NCBI GenBank assembly: GCA_963805645.1
Contig: CAWDVA010000006.1
Location: forward strand, 186,001-250,000
Source of the DNA: CAVXEH01 sp963805645
GTDB lineage: Bacteria; Chloroflexota; Limnocylindria; QHBO01
Direction of reading: 5' to 3'
Length of the DNA: 64,000 bases
In this document: positions 1 to 8,040 of the stretch, in pieces
How positions within the stretch are numbered: position 1 is the first letter of the stretch
Layout of the letters: the number at the start of each line of letters is the position of its first letter
Notes under the pieces: generated by a model
Seen by the model: the letters and a program-made list of their open reading frames with translations, nothing else
The model's database searches: none
What the model was told of the DNA's origin: nothing
Translations under genes and position numbers: made by a program

Positions 1-120
1 GGTGTTGCGCCGATCCCGCGCGAACTCCTTGAGATCCTCCGCGACACCAAAGACGCGGAAGAACTCGTCCCGGCTGAAGTCCTTCAGCGAGAGGATGTCG
101 CGACCGATGAAGCTGCGCAT
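1..120 (-). CDS. Aspartate/ornithine carbamoyltransferase-family protein, N-terminal fragment
   Basis: Only the first 40 codons lie in the window; the gene runs off the left edge. The N-terminus begins MRSFIGRDILSLKDFSRDE, which resembles the start of aspartate carbamoyltransferases (PyrB: carbamoyl phosphate plus aspartate gives carbamoyl-aspartate, first committed pyrimidine step, cytosolic). The carbamoyl-phosphate STRT motif is outside the window, so the substrate cannot be confirmed; ornithine or another carbamoyltransferase is possible. The ATG at 118-120 has an AGGAGG ribosome site about 11 nt upstream. It lies 71 bp downstream of a GntR regulator on the same strand, so the two may be cotranscribed. 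Confidence 0.6.
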   Translation of the reverse strand, partial: MRSFIGRDILSLKDFSRDEFFRVFGVAEDLKEFARDRRNT

Positions 121-191
121 GGGTTCCAGAACCTCCTAACGGGGCCCGCGACGCGACGCGCGTCCGGACGTGATGCCGGTTGCCAGATGCG

Positions 192-1040
192 TCATCCGCG
201 GAGCGCGAGCTGGTTCACTCGCCGGATGACATGGAAGTTGAAATGACCCGGGGTGAAGTAGCTGGTCGAGTAGTCGACGACCCGGCCGTCCATCGCGTAC
301 AGCTGCGCGGTGAGCTTCAGGAGCGGATCGTGAGCGCGGAGCCTCAGGCGGCTCGTCAGGTCGGGATCGGCGGCCTCGGCGGACAGCCTGGTGTAGGAGT
401 TGCGGAGTGGCGGATCGCCCCGGCGCAGGAGCAGGTCGAGCACGGATCCCCCGAACCCGTCTCCCAGCTCGCGTGGGTCGAGGAGGTCGGTCGGGACGAT
501 GTCGACCAGGTAGGCGATCGGGAGCTCCCCGGAGAGGATGACGCGCTGCACCGCGTACACCGCGGTTCCCTCTTGCGTGCTGAGGTACTCGGCTTCGCTG
601 CGGTCGGCCGCCCGTTCGTCGACCTGGAAGTCGGCCAAGCGAATCTCGACCCCGATCCGCTTGGCGATGGTCTCGATGCTCTCGAGCTCCTCGAGGCCTG
701 CCTCCATGAGCGGCATGCCGGGACTGAGGAAGGTCCCGATGCCGTGGCGACGGACGATCATGCCGCCCTGCTCGAGCTGAGAGAGCGCCTCCCGGAGGGT
801 CGCCCGGCTGACGCCGAGCCGCTGGCTCAGGACTGCCTCCGAGGGCAGCAGGCCGCCCGCGCCCGCGAGCGTTCCGGACTGGATGCCGGCGATGAGCTCC
901 AGCGCCGCCCGCCTGGCCAGCGTGGGGCCGCGGCGCACCAGCGGAGTCCCCGCGATCCAGGGATCCGGCTCGTCCGCCGGGTCATGGACGGTGGCCCCCT
1001 GCGTCGGCCGCTGGTCGTTCGCTCGCCGGACGTTAGTCAT
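192..1040 (-). CDS. GntR-family transcriptional regulator with UTRA domain
   Basis: A 282-residue predicted DNA-binding repressor. Residues about 35-105 form a winged helix of the GntR type, with the recognition-helix signature LGVSRATLREALSQLEQ followed by GIGTFLS. Residues about 125-275 match the UTRA ligand-binding fold of the HutC subfamily, ending with the typical YSTSYFTPGHFNF stretch. The ATG at 1038-1040 is preceded by GGGAG and was preferred to an earlier start, because upstream residues do not look like protein. It lies just upstream of the carbamoyltransferase start, which suggests that gene is its target. The effector is unknown; UTRA domains usually bind small metabolites such as sugars or amino-acid derivatives. 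Confidence 0.85.
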   Translation of the reverse strand: MTNVRRANDQRPTQGATVHDPADEPDPWIAGTPLVRRGPTLARRAALELIAGIQSGTLAGAGGLLPSEAVLSQRLGVSRATLREALSQLEQGGMIVRRHGIGTFLSPGMPLMEAGLEELESIETIAKRIGVEIRLADFQVDERAADRSEAEYLSTQEGTAVYAVQRVILSGELPIAYLVDIVPTDLLDPRELGDGFGGSVLDLLLRRGDPPLRNSYTRLSAEAADPDLTSRLRLRAHDPLLKLTAQLYAMDGRVVDYSTSYFTPGHFNFHVIRRVNQLALRG

Positions 1041-1253
1041 CTGACGTCTTCTCCCACATCCGCGCGGGAGCCAAAAGTGCCGTTCGGCCTGTTTCGGGTC
1101 AGGGTCCCTCAAGCGGTGCGGCAACGCACCGATGAGCCGCCAGGGCATTGCCTTTTCCGGTGCCGTTCTCCGATACTCAGCTCCCGCCCGCCATCAACGT
1201 CCGCGTGGACCGCTGCCTCCCGCGACCGAGCCGTTTGGAGGTCCCTGTCACCC

Positions 1254-1747
1254 ATGCGATTCCTGAAGTCGCTCCGACTCGTGCTGCTCGCCGCGGCGCT
1301 GGCGATCCCCACGGTCGCCTTCACCTCGGGCAGCGTCTTCGCCTACGGCCACGCTGATCAGCCGCTGGCCCAGCTTGAGATCAGCGGCAACTGCGACAAC
1401 CCCAACAACTACTTCTGTTCGAACGTGGTCGGCGTCGGCGGCATCTGGCTCTGGATCGAGATCGACGCCAACGGCACCGGTGACGTGGCCGGATCGGGCT
1501 GCGGGCACACCGTCGGTGGGCCGCGGGGTGGCGCGGAATCCATCCGCGGCGACGTGACCTGGGAGACGTCGATGGCAAGACCGCGGCCGACGACGGGTTC
1601 GGCTTCCCGACCATCGTGGATCCGACCGACAGCTACTACTTGGTCAAGTTCCATGGCGAACCGCTCTTCGCGACGCCGGTGACACCCGGCCACTACGCGT
1701 TCCATCCGACGCACGGGGTGAGCCTGCAGATCCAGGTCGCTCCCTAG
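1254..1747 (+). CDS. Secreted hypothetical protein, apparent -1 frameshift near 1560
   Basis: The protein starts with a clear signal peptide: MRF plus a hydrophobic core, with a cleavage-like VFA site at about residue 29. A GGAGG site sits 12 nt before the ATG. Reading frame 1 gives sensible sequence to about GDVTW (1555-1560) and then turns to low-complexity Arg/Ser/Thr with a stop at 1682. The -1 frame gives a convincing continuation (DGKTAADDGFGFPTIVDP, then YYLVKFHG and a His/Pro-rich end) to a TAG at 1745-1747. The simplest reading is a single gene of about 164 residues with a one-base indel, either real (pseudogene) or an assembly error. No function is recognised; it is probably extracellular. 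Confidence 0.55.
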
Positions 1748-1756
1748 GGACCGATG

Positions 1757-1790
1757 GGGGGCCGGCGGGCCATCCTTCCCGCCGGCCTCC
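1757..1790. terminator. GC-rich hairpin, likely bidirectional terminator
   Basis: A 9-bp perfect stem (GCCGGCGGG with CCCGCCGGC, 8-nt loop) extends by four more pairs including one G-U. It lies 10 bp after the secreted-protein stop and between convergent transcription units. No U-tract follows, as is common in high-GC genomes. Confidence 0.55.
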
Positions 1791-1873
1791 ATGCATGGTC
1801 AAGCCCGCGGTTCGTGCCGAGGCCCCGGCCAGCGGCCACGACATGAGGCCCCAGGGCAGAAGGGGGAGGAGGA

Positions 1874-1948
1874 TGGCTGGCGCGCCAGGATTCGAACCTG
1901 GAACCCCCTGATCCAGAGTCAGGTGCTCTACCGTTGAGCCACGCGCCA
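1874..1948 (-). tRNA. tRNA-Gln (anticodon CTG)
   Basis: The minus strand folds into a full cloverleaf. The acceptor stem is TGGCGCG/CGCGCCA, the D-arm is GCTC/GAGC, and the anticodon stem CCTGA/TCAGG encloses the loop CTCTGGA with anticodon CTG, reading CAG glutamine codons. The T-arm CCAGG-TTCGAAT-CCTGG is canonical. Discriminator G is followed by an encoded CCA (complement at 1874-1876). It lies 32 bp downstream of glnS on the same strand, so the synthetase and its substrate tRNA may share a transcript. Confidence 0.95.
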
Positions 1949-1980
1949 GCGGGGCACCCATCCTACCAGAGGCTCCGCGA

Positions 1981-3714
1981 TCAGCCTCCCTGGCGGGCCT
2001 GCACCTTCGCCCAGGTGTCCTTGAGGGTCAGGGTCCGATTGAAGACCGGCGCGCCCCGGCTCGAGTCCGGATCGGGACAGAAGTAGCCCAGGCGCTCGAG
2101 CTGCACGGTCTCCCCCACCGGGGCATCGGCGAGGGAGGGCTCGACGTAGCCGTGGACGACGACCTCCGAGGTCGGCGAGAGATCCGCGAACAGGTCGCCA
2201 TCGGCTCCCGGATCCGGTCGGGTGAAGAGGTGGTCGTAGAGGCGGACCTCGGCAGGCACGGCCTGTGCCGCGGAGACCCAGTGCAGGGTGGCCTTCGGCC
2301 GGCGCCCGTCCGGCGCGTCCCCGCCGCGGGTGGCCGGGTCGTACGTGCATCGCAGCTCCACGACCTTCCCGGCGTCGTCCTTCACCACCCCGGTGCAGGT
2401 GATGAAGTAGGCGGACCGCAGGCGCACCTCGCGCCCCTCGCTGAGCCGGAAGAACTTGGGCGGCGGCTCCTCGCGGAAGTCATCGGCCTCGATGTAGAGC
2501 TCCCGGGAGAACGGCACCCTCCGCGTTCCGGCAGAAGGATCCTCCGGGTTGTTGATGGCCTCGAGCTCCTCGACCTGGCCCTCGGGGTAGTTCTCGATCA
2601 CCACCTTGAGCGGATCCAGGACGCCGAAGCGCCGCGGCGCCGACCGGTTCAGGACGTCGCGGACCGCATGCTCCAGCACGCCGATCTCGATCACGCTGTC
2701 GTTGCGCGCCACGCCCACCTCGGTGGCGAAGCGACGGATCCCCTCCGCCGGGAAGCCGCGCCGCCGCAGGCCGCTGATGGTGGGCATCCGGGGGTCGTCC
2801 CAGCCCCGCACGTGCCCCTCGTTGACCAGGCGCAGCAGGACCCGCTTGGAGAGCACCGTGTACGTCAGGTTGAGCCGCGCGAACTCGTACTGGTGCGGAC
2901 GCGACGGGACCGGCAGGTTCTCGATGAGCCAGTCATAGAGCGGCCGATGGTTCTCGAACTCGAGCGTGCAGATCGAGTGGGTCACGCCCTCGATGGCATC
3001 GGACTGGCCGTGCGCGAAGTCGTACGTCGGGTAGATGCACCATGCATCGCCCGTGCGGGGATGCGCGGCGTGCACGATCCGATACAGGACGGGATCGCGC
3101 AGGTTGAGGTTGGGCGAGGCCATGTCGATCTTCGCCCGCAGCACCCGGGCCCCGTTCGGGAACTCCCCGGCCCGCATCCGCTCGAAGAGGTCCAGGTTCT
3201 CCTCGACCGGCCGCTCCCGCCAGGGGCTCTCGCGCCCGGGCTCGGTGAGCGTGCCGCGGTGCTCGCGGATCTCGTCGGCCGAGAGGTCATCGACGTAGGC
3301 CTTGCCGGACCGGACGAGGGCGACCGCCCATTCGTAGAGCTGACCGAAGTAGTCGGAGGCGTGGTGGAGATGCTCGCCCCAGTCGAAGCCGAGCCAGCGC
3401 ACATCGGCCTCGATGGCATCGATGTACGCCTGCTCCTCCTTGACCGGGTTCGTGTCGTCGAAGCGCAGGTTGCACTGACCTCCGAACTCCGTTGCGATGC
3501 CGAAGTTGAGGCAGATCGACTTCGCATGGCCGATGTGGAGGTAGCCGTTGGGCTCCGGCGGGAAGCGCGTGACGATGGCCGTCTGCCTGCCCTCGCGCAG
3601 GTCGGCGGCCACGATGTCGCGAATGAAATCGGTCCGCTCAGGCGGAGGTGGGGTCTCGATGCTCACGGGGGACGCCCTCGGCGCGGGCTCGGGGGCCGCT
3701 TGCCCGCCTGACAC
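1981..3714 (-). CDS. glnS: Glutaminyl-tRNA synthetase
   Basis: A 577-residue class I aminoacyl-tRNA synthetase that charges tRNA-Gln with glutamine in the cytosol. The HIGH motif is PEPNGYLHIGHAKS at about 53-66, and the KMSKS-like loop is VLSKR near residue 290. The C-terminal beta-barrel anticodon-binding region (about 345-560) is complete, and the length is close to the bacterial norm. The start used is GTG at 3714; a second GTG at 3666 (VSIETPP) would remove 16 poorly conserved residues. A TAGAAT -10 element lies 21 nt upstream of the GTG. Having GlnRS implies direct Gln-tRNA charging, in a lineage where the GatCAB transamidation route is common; transfer is plausible but unproven. The cognate tRNA gene follows directly. 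Confidence 0.95.
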   Translation of the reverse strand: MSGGQAAPEPAPRASPVSIETPPPPERTDFIRDIVAADLREGRQTAIVTRFPPEPNGYLHIGHAKSICLNFGIATEFGGQCNLRFDDTNPVKEEQAYIDAIEADVRWLGFDWGEHLHHASDYFGQLYEWAVALVRSGKAYVDDLSADEIREHRGTLTEPGRESPWRERPVEENLDLFERMRAGEFPNGARVLRAKIDMASPNLNLRDPVLYRIVHAAHPRTGDAWCIYPTYDFAHGQSDAIEGVTHSICTLEFENHRPLYDWLIENLPVPSRPHQYEFARLNLTYTVLSKRVLLRLVNEGHVRGWDDPRMPTISGLRRRGFPAEGIRRFATEVGVARNDSVIEIGVLEHAVRDVLNRSAPRRFGVLDPLKVVIENYPEGQVEELEAINNPEDPSAGTRRVPFSRELYIEADDFREEPPPKFFRLSEGREVRLRSAYFITCTGVVKDDAGKVVELRCTYDPATRGGDAPDGRRPKATLHWVSAAQAVPAEVRLYDHLFTRPDPGADGDLFADLSPTSEVVVHGYVEPSLADAPVGETVQLERLGYFCPDPDSSRGAPVFNRTLTLKDTWAKVQARQGG

Positions 3715-3735
3715 GCCCGGCGCCAGTGTTCGGCG

Positions 3736-3741
3736 ATTCTA
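3736..3741 (-). promoter_or_regulatory. -10 element (TAGAAT) for glnS
   Basis: TAGAAT on the minus strand lies 21 nt before the GTG at 3714, implying a short leader of about 14 nt rather than a leaderless start. No clear -35 is visible. Confidence 0.4.
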
Positions 3742-3832
3742 CCAAGGCGCGGCGTACCCCTGGTCCGGGCCCCGGTCCCCTCGGCTCGGGCGGTGCAGGT
3801 GCGGGATCGTCGACGGCGGACAACCGGCGCGA

Positions 3833-4390
3833 CTAGCCTCCCGGCGCGACCCCGACGCTCACCGCCATGAGATCGTGGGCAATACCCTCCGCCCACTCCT
3901 CGATTGCCGCCCAATCGCGGAAATCACCCGCCGGCAGCGCATCCCTCGCGGCCGGCATCATCCGGGTGATCCGCTCCATGAAGCCAATCGGCCTGGCCGT
4001 CGGGTCGTAGGCACCGAAGAAGATGCGCTCGTCCCGCGGATGGATCGTGGCCGCCAGCTCGGCGAACTCCCGGGGCACCGACGTCTGAAGCACATCCCGC
4101 CCCTGCGGGTCCACGGTATCGGTCCCTATCGGTCCGCTGCTGAAGAGCCAAACCGGCCGGCTGGCGAGCAGGGGCCGATGGCGCTCCACGAACTCGGTTG
4201 CCTCCTTCAGCCAGTGGAAGACGTAGGCCGCGCCGCCAATGACGAACGCGTCGAACGTGCCGGCGTCGCAAACCTCCCCCGCCGCCTTCAGCGTCACCTC
4301 CAGTCCGTTGCGCTCAAGCGTGGCAGCGACGCGCTCCGCGATGCCGCGCGTGGCACCGTGGCGCGTCGCATAGGCGACCAAGACCTTCAT
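3833..4390 (-). CDS. Flavodoxin-domain protein (HemG-like)
   Basis: A 185-residue soluble protein beginning MKVLVAYATRHGATRGIAE, the FMN phosphate-binding loop of flavodoxins (T/S-rich turn after beta-1). Further on are AFVIGGAAYVFHWLKEA and SSGPIGTD, both typical of the menaquinone-dependent protoporphyrinogen IX dehydrogenase HemG and related flavodoxins. FMN-dependent redox activity is likely; a heme role is only a guess because no other heme gene is nearby. The ATG at 4388-4390 was chosen since the flavodoxin fold starts there; an upstream ATG at 4435 adds 15 unrelated residues. It is divergent from the MFS gene at 4567. Confidence 0.75.
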   Translation of the reverse strand: MKVLVAYATRHGATRGIAERVAATLERNGLEVTLKAAGEVCDAGTFDAFVIGGAAYVFHWLKEATEFVERHRPLLASRPVWLFSSGPIGTDTVDPQGRDVLQTSVPREFAELAATIHPRDERIFFGAYDPTARPIGFMERITRMMPAARDALPAGDFRDWAAIEEWAEGIAHDLMAVSVGVAPGG

Positions 4391-4554
4391 GGGGGCCGAC
4401 TCCGTGAACGTTCCTCCAGCCACCAGGGCTGCCATCGGTCAGGGTTGCCATCCCCCGGCATAACAGCAAGGGCCGATCGGCTCAACCGATGCCGTCCCCG
4501 CGGCCTGCCGCAATGGGCACGCGGACAGGCCCGCGACCGGCCGCATCGGTGCGG

Positions 4555-4560
4555 TACCGT
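4555..4560 (+). promoter_or_regulatory. -10 element (TACCGT), leaderless start of MFS gene
   Basis: TACCGT ends 6 nt before the ATG at 4567, so transcription should begin at or next to the start codon. No Shine-Dalgarno sequence is present. Confidence 0.5.
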
Positions 4561-4566
4561 CCGCAC

Positions 4567-5769
4567 ATGACCGCCGAGCAGGAGCGCGCCTCAGCGAAGT
4601 CCCGTGCCCTGAAGTTCGTCCTGCTCGTGGGCGCCATGAGCTTCTTCGCGGACTTCACGTACGAGGGAATGCGCGGGATCGCCGGGCCATACCTCGCCCT
4701 GCTGGGCGCGAGCGCCACCGCGGTGGGCGTGGTGAGCGGCCTGGGCGAGCTGCTCGGCTACGGGCTGCGCGTGGTGTCGGGGAGGATCAGCGACCGGACG
4801 CAGCAGTTCTGGCCCATCACCATCGCCGGCTACATCGTGCAGATGGTGGCCGTGCCCAGCCTGGCCCTCGCCGGCAGCTGGCCCATGGCCGCGGCGCTCA
4901 TCGTGCTCGAGCGCGTGGGCAAGGCGACCCGCAACCCGCCCCGCGACGTGATGCTGTCCCACGCCGCGGGGGAGCTGGGATACGGATGGGTCTTCGGCCT
5001 CCACGAAGCGTTGGACCAGCTGGGGGCGCTCTCCGGGCCGCTGGTCATCGCCGCGGTCCTGGCGCTCAACGGCGACTACCGGACCGCCCTGGCCTGGCTT
5101 GCCGTGCCGGCGGTCCTGACCCTGGCCGTCCTGGCCTTCGCCCGCTGGGCCTACCCGCGTCCGGAGGAGATGGAGGCCGAGCCGCCGGACGTTCGCACCG
5201 AGGGCCTCCCCCGCATCTTCTGGATCTACCTGGGAGCGGCCGGCCTGGTGGCGGTGGGATTCGCGGACTTCCCGCTCATCGCGTTCCACTTCCAGGAGGA
5301 GTCGGTGATCTCGACCGCCATGGTGCCCATCTACTACGCGGTGGCCATGGGCGTCAGCGGTCTGGCGTCCCTGGTGTTCGGGCGCCTGTTCGACCTGCGC
5401 GGGATGGGGATCCTCATCCCGCTCACCCTGATCTCGCTCCTCTTCGCGCCGCTCGCCTTCCTGGGCGGGTCGGGGCTGGCGCTGCTGGGCGTGGCGCTGT
5501 GGGGCATGGGGATGGGCGTCCACGAGTCCATCATTCCCGCCGCGGTGGCCCTCATGGTGCCCCGCGAGCGGCGCGCATCGGCCTACGGCCTGTTCACCGC
5601 CGGGTACGGGATCGCCTGGTTCGCGGGCAGCGCGGCCATGGGCATCCTGTACGACGTGGCCTTCCCGGCGCTCGTCGTCTTCTCAATCGCCGCCGAGCTG
5701 GCAGCGATTCCGCTCTTCGTGGTGGTGGTCCGCTCGGCCGGATCGCGCCTGCGCCGGGGGACGTCGTGA
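4567..5769 (+). CDS. Major facilitator superfamily transporter
   Basis: A 400-residue integral membrane protein with about 12 hydrophobic segments in two halves. The N-terminal helix contains SFFADFTYEGMRGI, and the loop between helices 2 and 3 contains GRISDRT, a version of the MFS motif A. The second half repeats the pattern (LVFGRLFDLRG). The family with this N-terminus includes uncharacterised permeases found across Chloroflexota and archaea; the substrate is unknown. The start is the ATG at 4567, six nt after a -10 hexamer. Its stop overlaps the GTG of the next gene (GTGA at 5766-5769), so the two are translationally coupled. Confidence 0.85.
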   Translation: MTAEQERASAKSRALKFVLLVGAMSFFADFTYEGMRGIAGPYLALLGASATAVGVVSGLGELLGYGLRVVSGRISDRTQQFWPITIAGYIVQMVAVPSLALAGSWPMAAALIVLERVGKATRNPPRDVMLSHAAGELGYGWVFGLHEALDQLGALSGPLVIAAVLALNGDYRTALAWLAVPAVLTLAVLAFARWAYPRPEEMEAEPPDVRTEGLPRIFWIYLGAAGLVAVGFADFPLIAFHFQEESVISTAMVPIYYAVAMGVSGLASLVFGRLFDLRGMGILIPLTLISLLFAPLAFLGGSGLALLGVALWGMGMGVHESIIPAAVALMVPRERRASAYGLFTAGYGIAWFAGSAAMGILYDVAFPALVVFSIAAELAAIPLFVVVVRSAGSRLRRGTS

Positions 5770-7175
5770 GCGTCGCGCGGAACGAGCGGGTCTGGGTCCG
5801 GATCGAGGAGCCGGGCGGCGCCGGCCTGGAGCTCGCGGTTGACCGCTCGCGGCCGGGTCCGGTGATCACCGGGGCACGGAGCGGTGGCACCTTCCTGGGC
5901 TTCGATCGCGGCGCGGTCTTCGAGGCGGACACCGGCGACGGCACGCCGCTCGCCGCGGTGGTGGCCCTGCCGGCCTCGTCGGCGGCGGGCTGCTGGGTGG
6001 AGGCGACCGTGCGCGACGTCCTCGCCGATGGCAGCGGCAGAACGGTCCTGGTCACCGCCCTGCCGGGCCACGCGCTGCCGGTCGAGCCGCTGATCCGGGT
6101 GGCGGCTCGCATGCCGGAGGGTCGTCTCCGCGGCCCGGAGGAAGCGCGCGCGGTCGTGCGCCGGGCGAACGAGCGGTTCCGTCGCCGCCGGGCACGAGGC
6201 CGTATGCCGATGCGTCCCGCCTGGCTGCCCATCGACCTGGAGACACGACAGGTGACCGGCGCCGACATCGCGTCGGCCGCGGAGCGGGACCTGGGTCGCC
6301 TGCCGCCCCGCTTCGTGCGGGGCCTGACCGGGCTGCTCGATCCCGAGGAGCGCATCCTCGCCACCGTGGAGCGGCCACCCGAAGCCGGAGGCGGGCTCCT
6401 GGCCTGGCGCCGACAGCGTGACCGCCGCGCGGCGCTGCTCATGCTCACCGACCGGCAGCTCCTCTGGCTGGTGGACCACGTCGCGCCCAGCCGGTACCTC
6501 CTGGACTGGGGCGTGGATGCCCAGCTCCTGCCGATCGAGCGCCTCCGGGACCTCCGCCTGCGATTCGGGGCGGAGGCCGGCAGCGCACCCACCGGTCTCC
6601 TGGTCAGGACCGATGCCGGCGAATCCGCGTTCCCGTTGCCGGCCGACCTCGAGCCGGAGGCGCGGGCCCTGGGCGAGGTCCTGGCGCGGTTCCTCCCCCG
6701 GGAGGGGGTGGGGGCGGTCCGCCGCCGCTACCCGGTGGAGGCGATCCCCTTCGACCCCGAGCCTGCCCAGCGCTTCGGGCAGGGTGACGAGGCTGTCGGA
6801 CGGGTCGCCGGCCTTGCCGCGTCGGCCGCGGCCACGCCCCTCGCCGCGTTCTATGCCCCGCGCCGCGAGCGCGTGAAGCAATCGGTTGCCGTGGTCGTCA
6901 CGGAGCGCGAGATCCTCGCGGACGTGGCCGGCCGCGGCCGGCCAGCCGGGGACGGCACCGTGGTGCGCGTCCCGCTCGAGACGCTTCGGCTGGTGAGCCT
7001 GGCGCTCTCGCCACTCATGGGACGCGTGGAGCTGCACGCGGGAGGCACGCCGCTGCGCTTCAGCTACCCGTCGCCGCTATCCGAGCCCGCCACCGCCTTC
7101 GTCCGCACCTGCCGGCGAGCCTGGGCCAACGTCGCCACCGCACCGGGGCCGGGCATTGCGGACTTCAGCGGATGA
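5766..7175 (+). CDS. Hypothetical protein with two PH-like (YokE-type) regions
   Basis: A 469-residue protein starting at GTG 5766, overlapping the MFS stop. I do not recognise a named family. Two segments look like bacterial PH-like modules. One, about residues 215-285, contains LLMLTDRQLLWLVDHV and later an IERLRDLRLR strand. The second, about 350-440, contains VAVVVTEREILADVAG and LETLRLVSLAL. An Arg-rich stretch near residues 130-150 separates them from an N-terminal domain of about 120 residues rich in beta-strand-like sequence. No signal peptide or membrane helix is visible. Translational coupling suggests it works with the upstream MFS permease, perhaps at the membrane surface; that is inference. 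Confidence 0.7.
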   Translation: MSVARNERVWVRIEEPGGAGLELAVDRSRPGPVITGARSGGTFLGFDRGAVFEADTGDGTPLAAVVALPASSAAGCWVEATVRDVLADGSGRTVLVTALPGHALPVEPLIRVAARMPEGRLRGPEEARAVVRRANERFRRRRARGRMPMRPAWLPIDLETRQVTGADIASAAERDLGRLPPRFVRGLTGLLDPEERILATVERPPEAGGGLLAWRRQRDRRAALLMLTDRQLLWLVDHVAPSRYLLDWGVDAQLLPIERLRDLRLRFGAEAGSAPTGLLVRTDAGESAFPLPADLEPEARALGEVLARFLPREGVGAVRRRYPVEAIPFDPEPAQRFGQGDEAVGRVAGLAASAAATPLAAFYAPRRERVKQSVAVVVTEREILADVAGRGRPAGDGTVVRVPLETLRLVSLALSPLMGRVELHAGGTPLRFSYPSPLSEPATAFVRTCRRAWANVATAPGPGIADFSG

Positions 7176-7439
7176 AGGCACGGTCGTCCAGGCACGCCAT
7201 CCACCGCCCGTGGATGTGGTCCTCGACGCCGGCCGGGCGGCAGATATGGTCCGGGGAGAAGTCCATCGGTCGCCCAACCAGCCGCGGTGCGCGCTCGCGC
7301 CCCCATTGGTCCGGGGTGTGATAGCCCGGACGAGCGGTGGTGGATCGGCCACCCCATCGGTATGGTCGCAGCTGGGCACACGAATCCGAGCGCTGGCGAC
7401 GGCCCCGAGGGGCCCCAAGCGAAGGAGCGAACAGGACCG

Positions 7440-7823
7440 ATGCAGGGCGTCCAGGCACGCGAATGGCGTCGATTCGGCTTCGGTGGTCCACCCGAGCCGT
7501 GGGAGCAGGAGGCACAGCGAGAGCTCGATCGCCTCGCGACCTCGTACTACCTCGATGTCGTGCAGCTGCGACCACGAGCCTTCGCTGCCGCCACCGATCC
7601 CGAGGCGCGCCGGCGTCTCGAAGAGCTGTACGCCACGGCCGTGCGCCACAAGCACGAGATCGACTTCACGCTGCGCCACTGGGCCACTCCCGTGGAGCGC
7701 GCGCGAGTTGACGACCGCCTTGGTCAGCTGATGCGCATCGGCCGCCGGTTCCGCGCCTTCGTGGAAGCGTCCCGCCCTGAGGACGGCCCGGATCCCGCCG
7801 ACGAGGCCGCGGCCGTCGCCTGA
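7440..7823 (+). CDS. Hypothetical small helical protein
   Basis: A 127-residue, charged, probably all-helical cytosolic protein with no recognised family. It has a Trp/Phe-rich start (REWRRFGFGG), several heptad-like Arg/Glu/Leu helices (ELDRLATSYYLDVV, RRRLEELYATAVRHKHEID), and an acidic Ala-rich tail. The ATG at 7440 is preceded by a GAAGGAG-like ribosome site about 12 nt upstream. It stands alone, 264 bp after the previous gene; that gap shows no feature I can name. A strong hairpin follows its stop. Confidence 0.6.
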   Translation: MQGVQAREWRRFGFGGPPEPWEQEAQRELDRLATSYYLDVVQLRPRAFAAATDPEARRRLEELYATAVRHKHEIDFTLRHWATPVERARVDDRLGQLMRIGRRFRAFVEASRPEDGPDPADEAAAVA

Positions 7824-7830
7824 TTGATCT

Positions 7831-7864
7831 GTGGGGCCCCGGCCATCCCGGCCGGGGACCCCAC
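7831..7864 (+). terminator. Strong hairpin terminator
   Basis: GTGGGGCCCCGGCC pairs with GGCCGGGGACCCCAC: a 14-bp stem with one bulged A and the loop ATCCC. It starts 8 bp after the stop at 7823. No U-tract follows. Confidence 0.65.
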
Positions 7865-7895
7865 GCCAACCCCACATGGCCGCTCCCGCGCCACC

Positions 7896-7939
7896 CATCG
7901 CCGGTGCGCGTGACATCCATCGCCGGTGCGCGTGACATC
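7896..7939. repeat. Two tandem copies of a 22-bp repeat
   Basis: A 22-bp unit starting CATCGCCGGTGCGCGTGACA is present twice head-to-tail (7896-7917, 7918-7939). A degenerate third copy and several scattered CCACCCATCGCCG pieces follow up to 8040. This is the left part of the 529-bp gene-free stretch 7824-8352. Confidence 0.85.
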
Positions 7940-8040
7940 CATCGCTGGCCCCCGGCGCCACCCATCGCCGGCCCCCGCGTCAACCCCGCATTGCCGGGAC
8001 CCCGCGTTGCCGGCCCCCGGGGCGCCACCCATCGCCGCCC

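Noticed and set aside
192..1148. Start of the GntR gene at 1148
   Set aside because: The first 36 residues are Arg/Pro-rich with no homology; ATG 1040 has a ribosome-binding site and family-like start.
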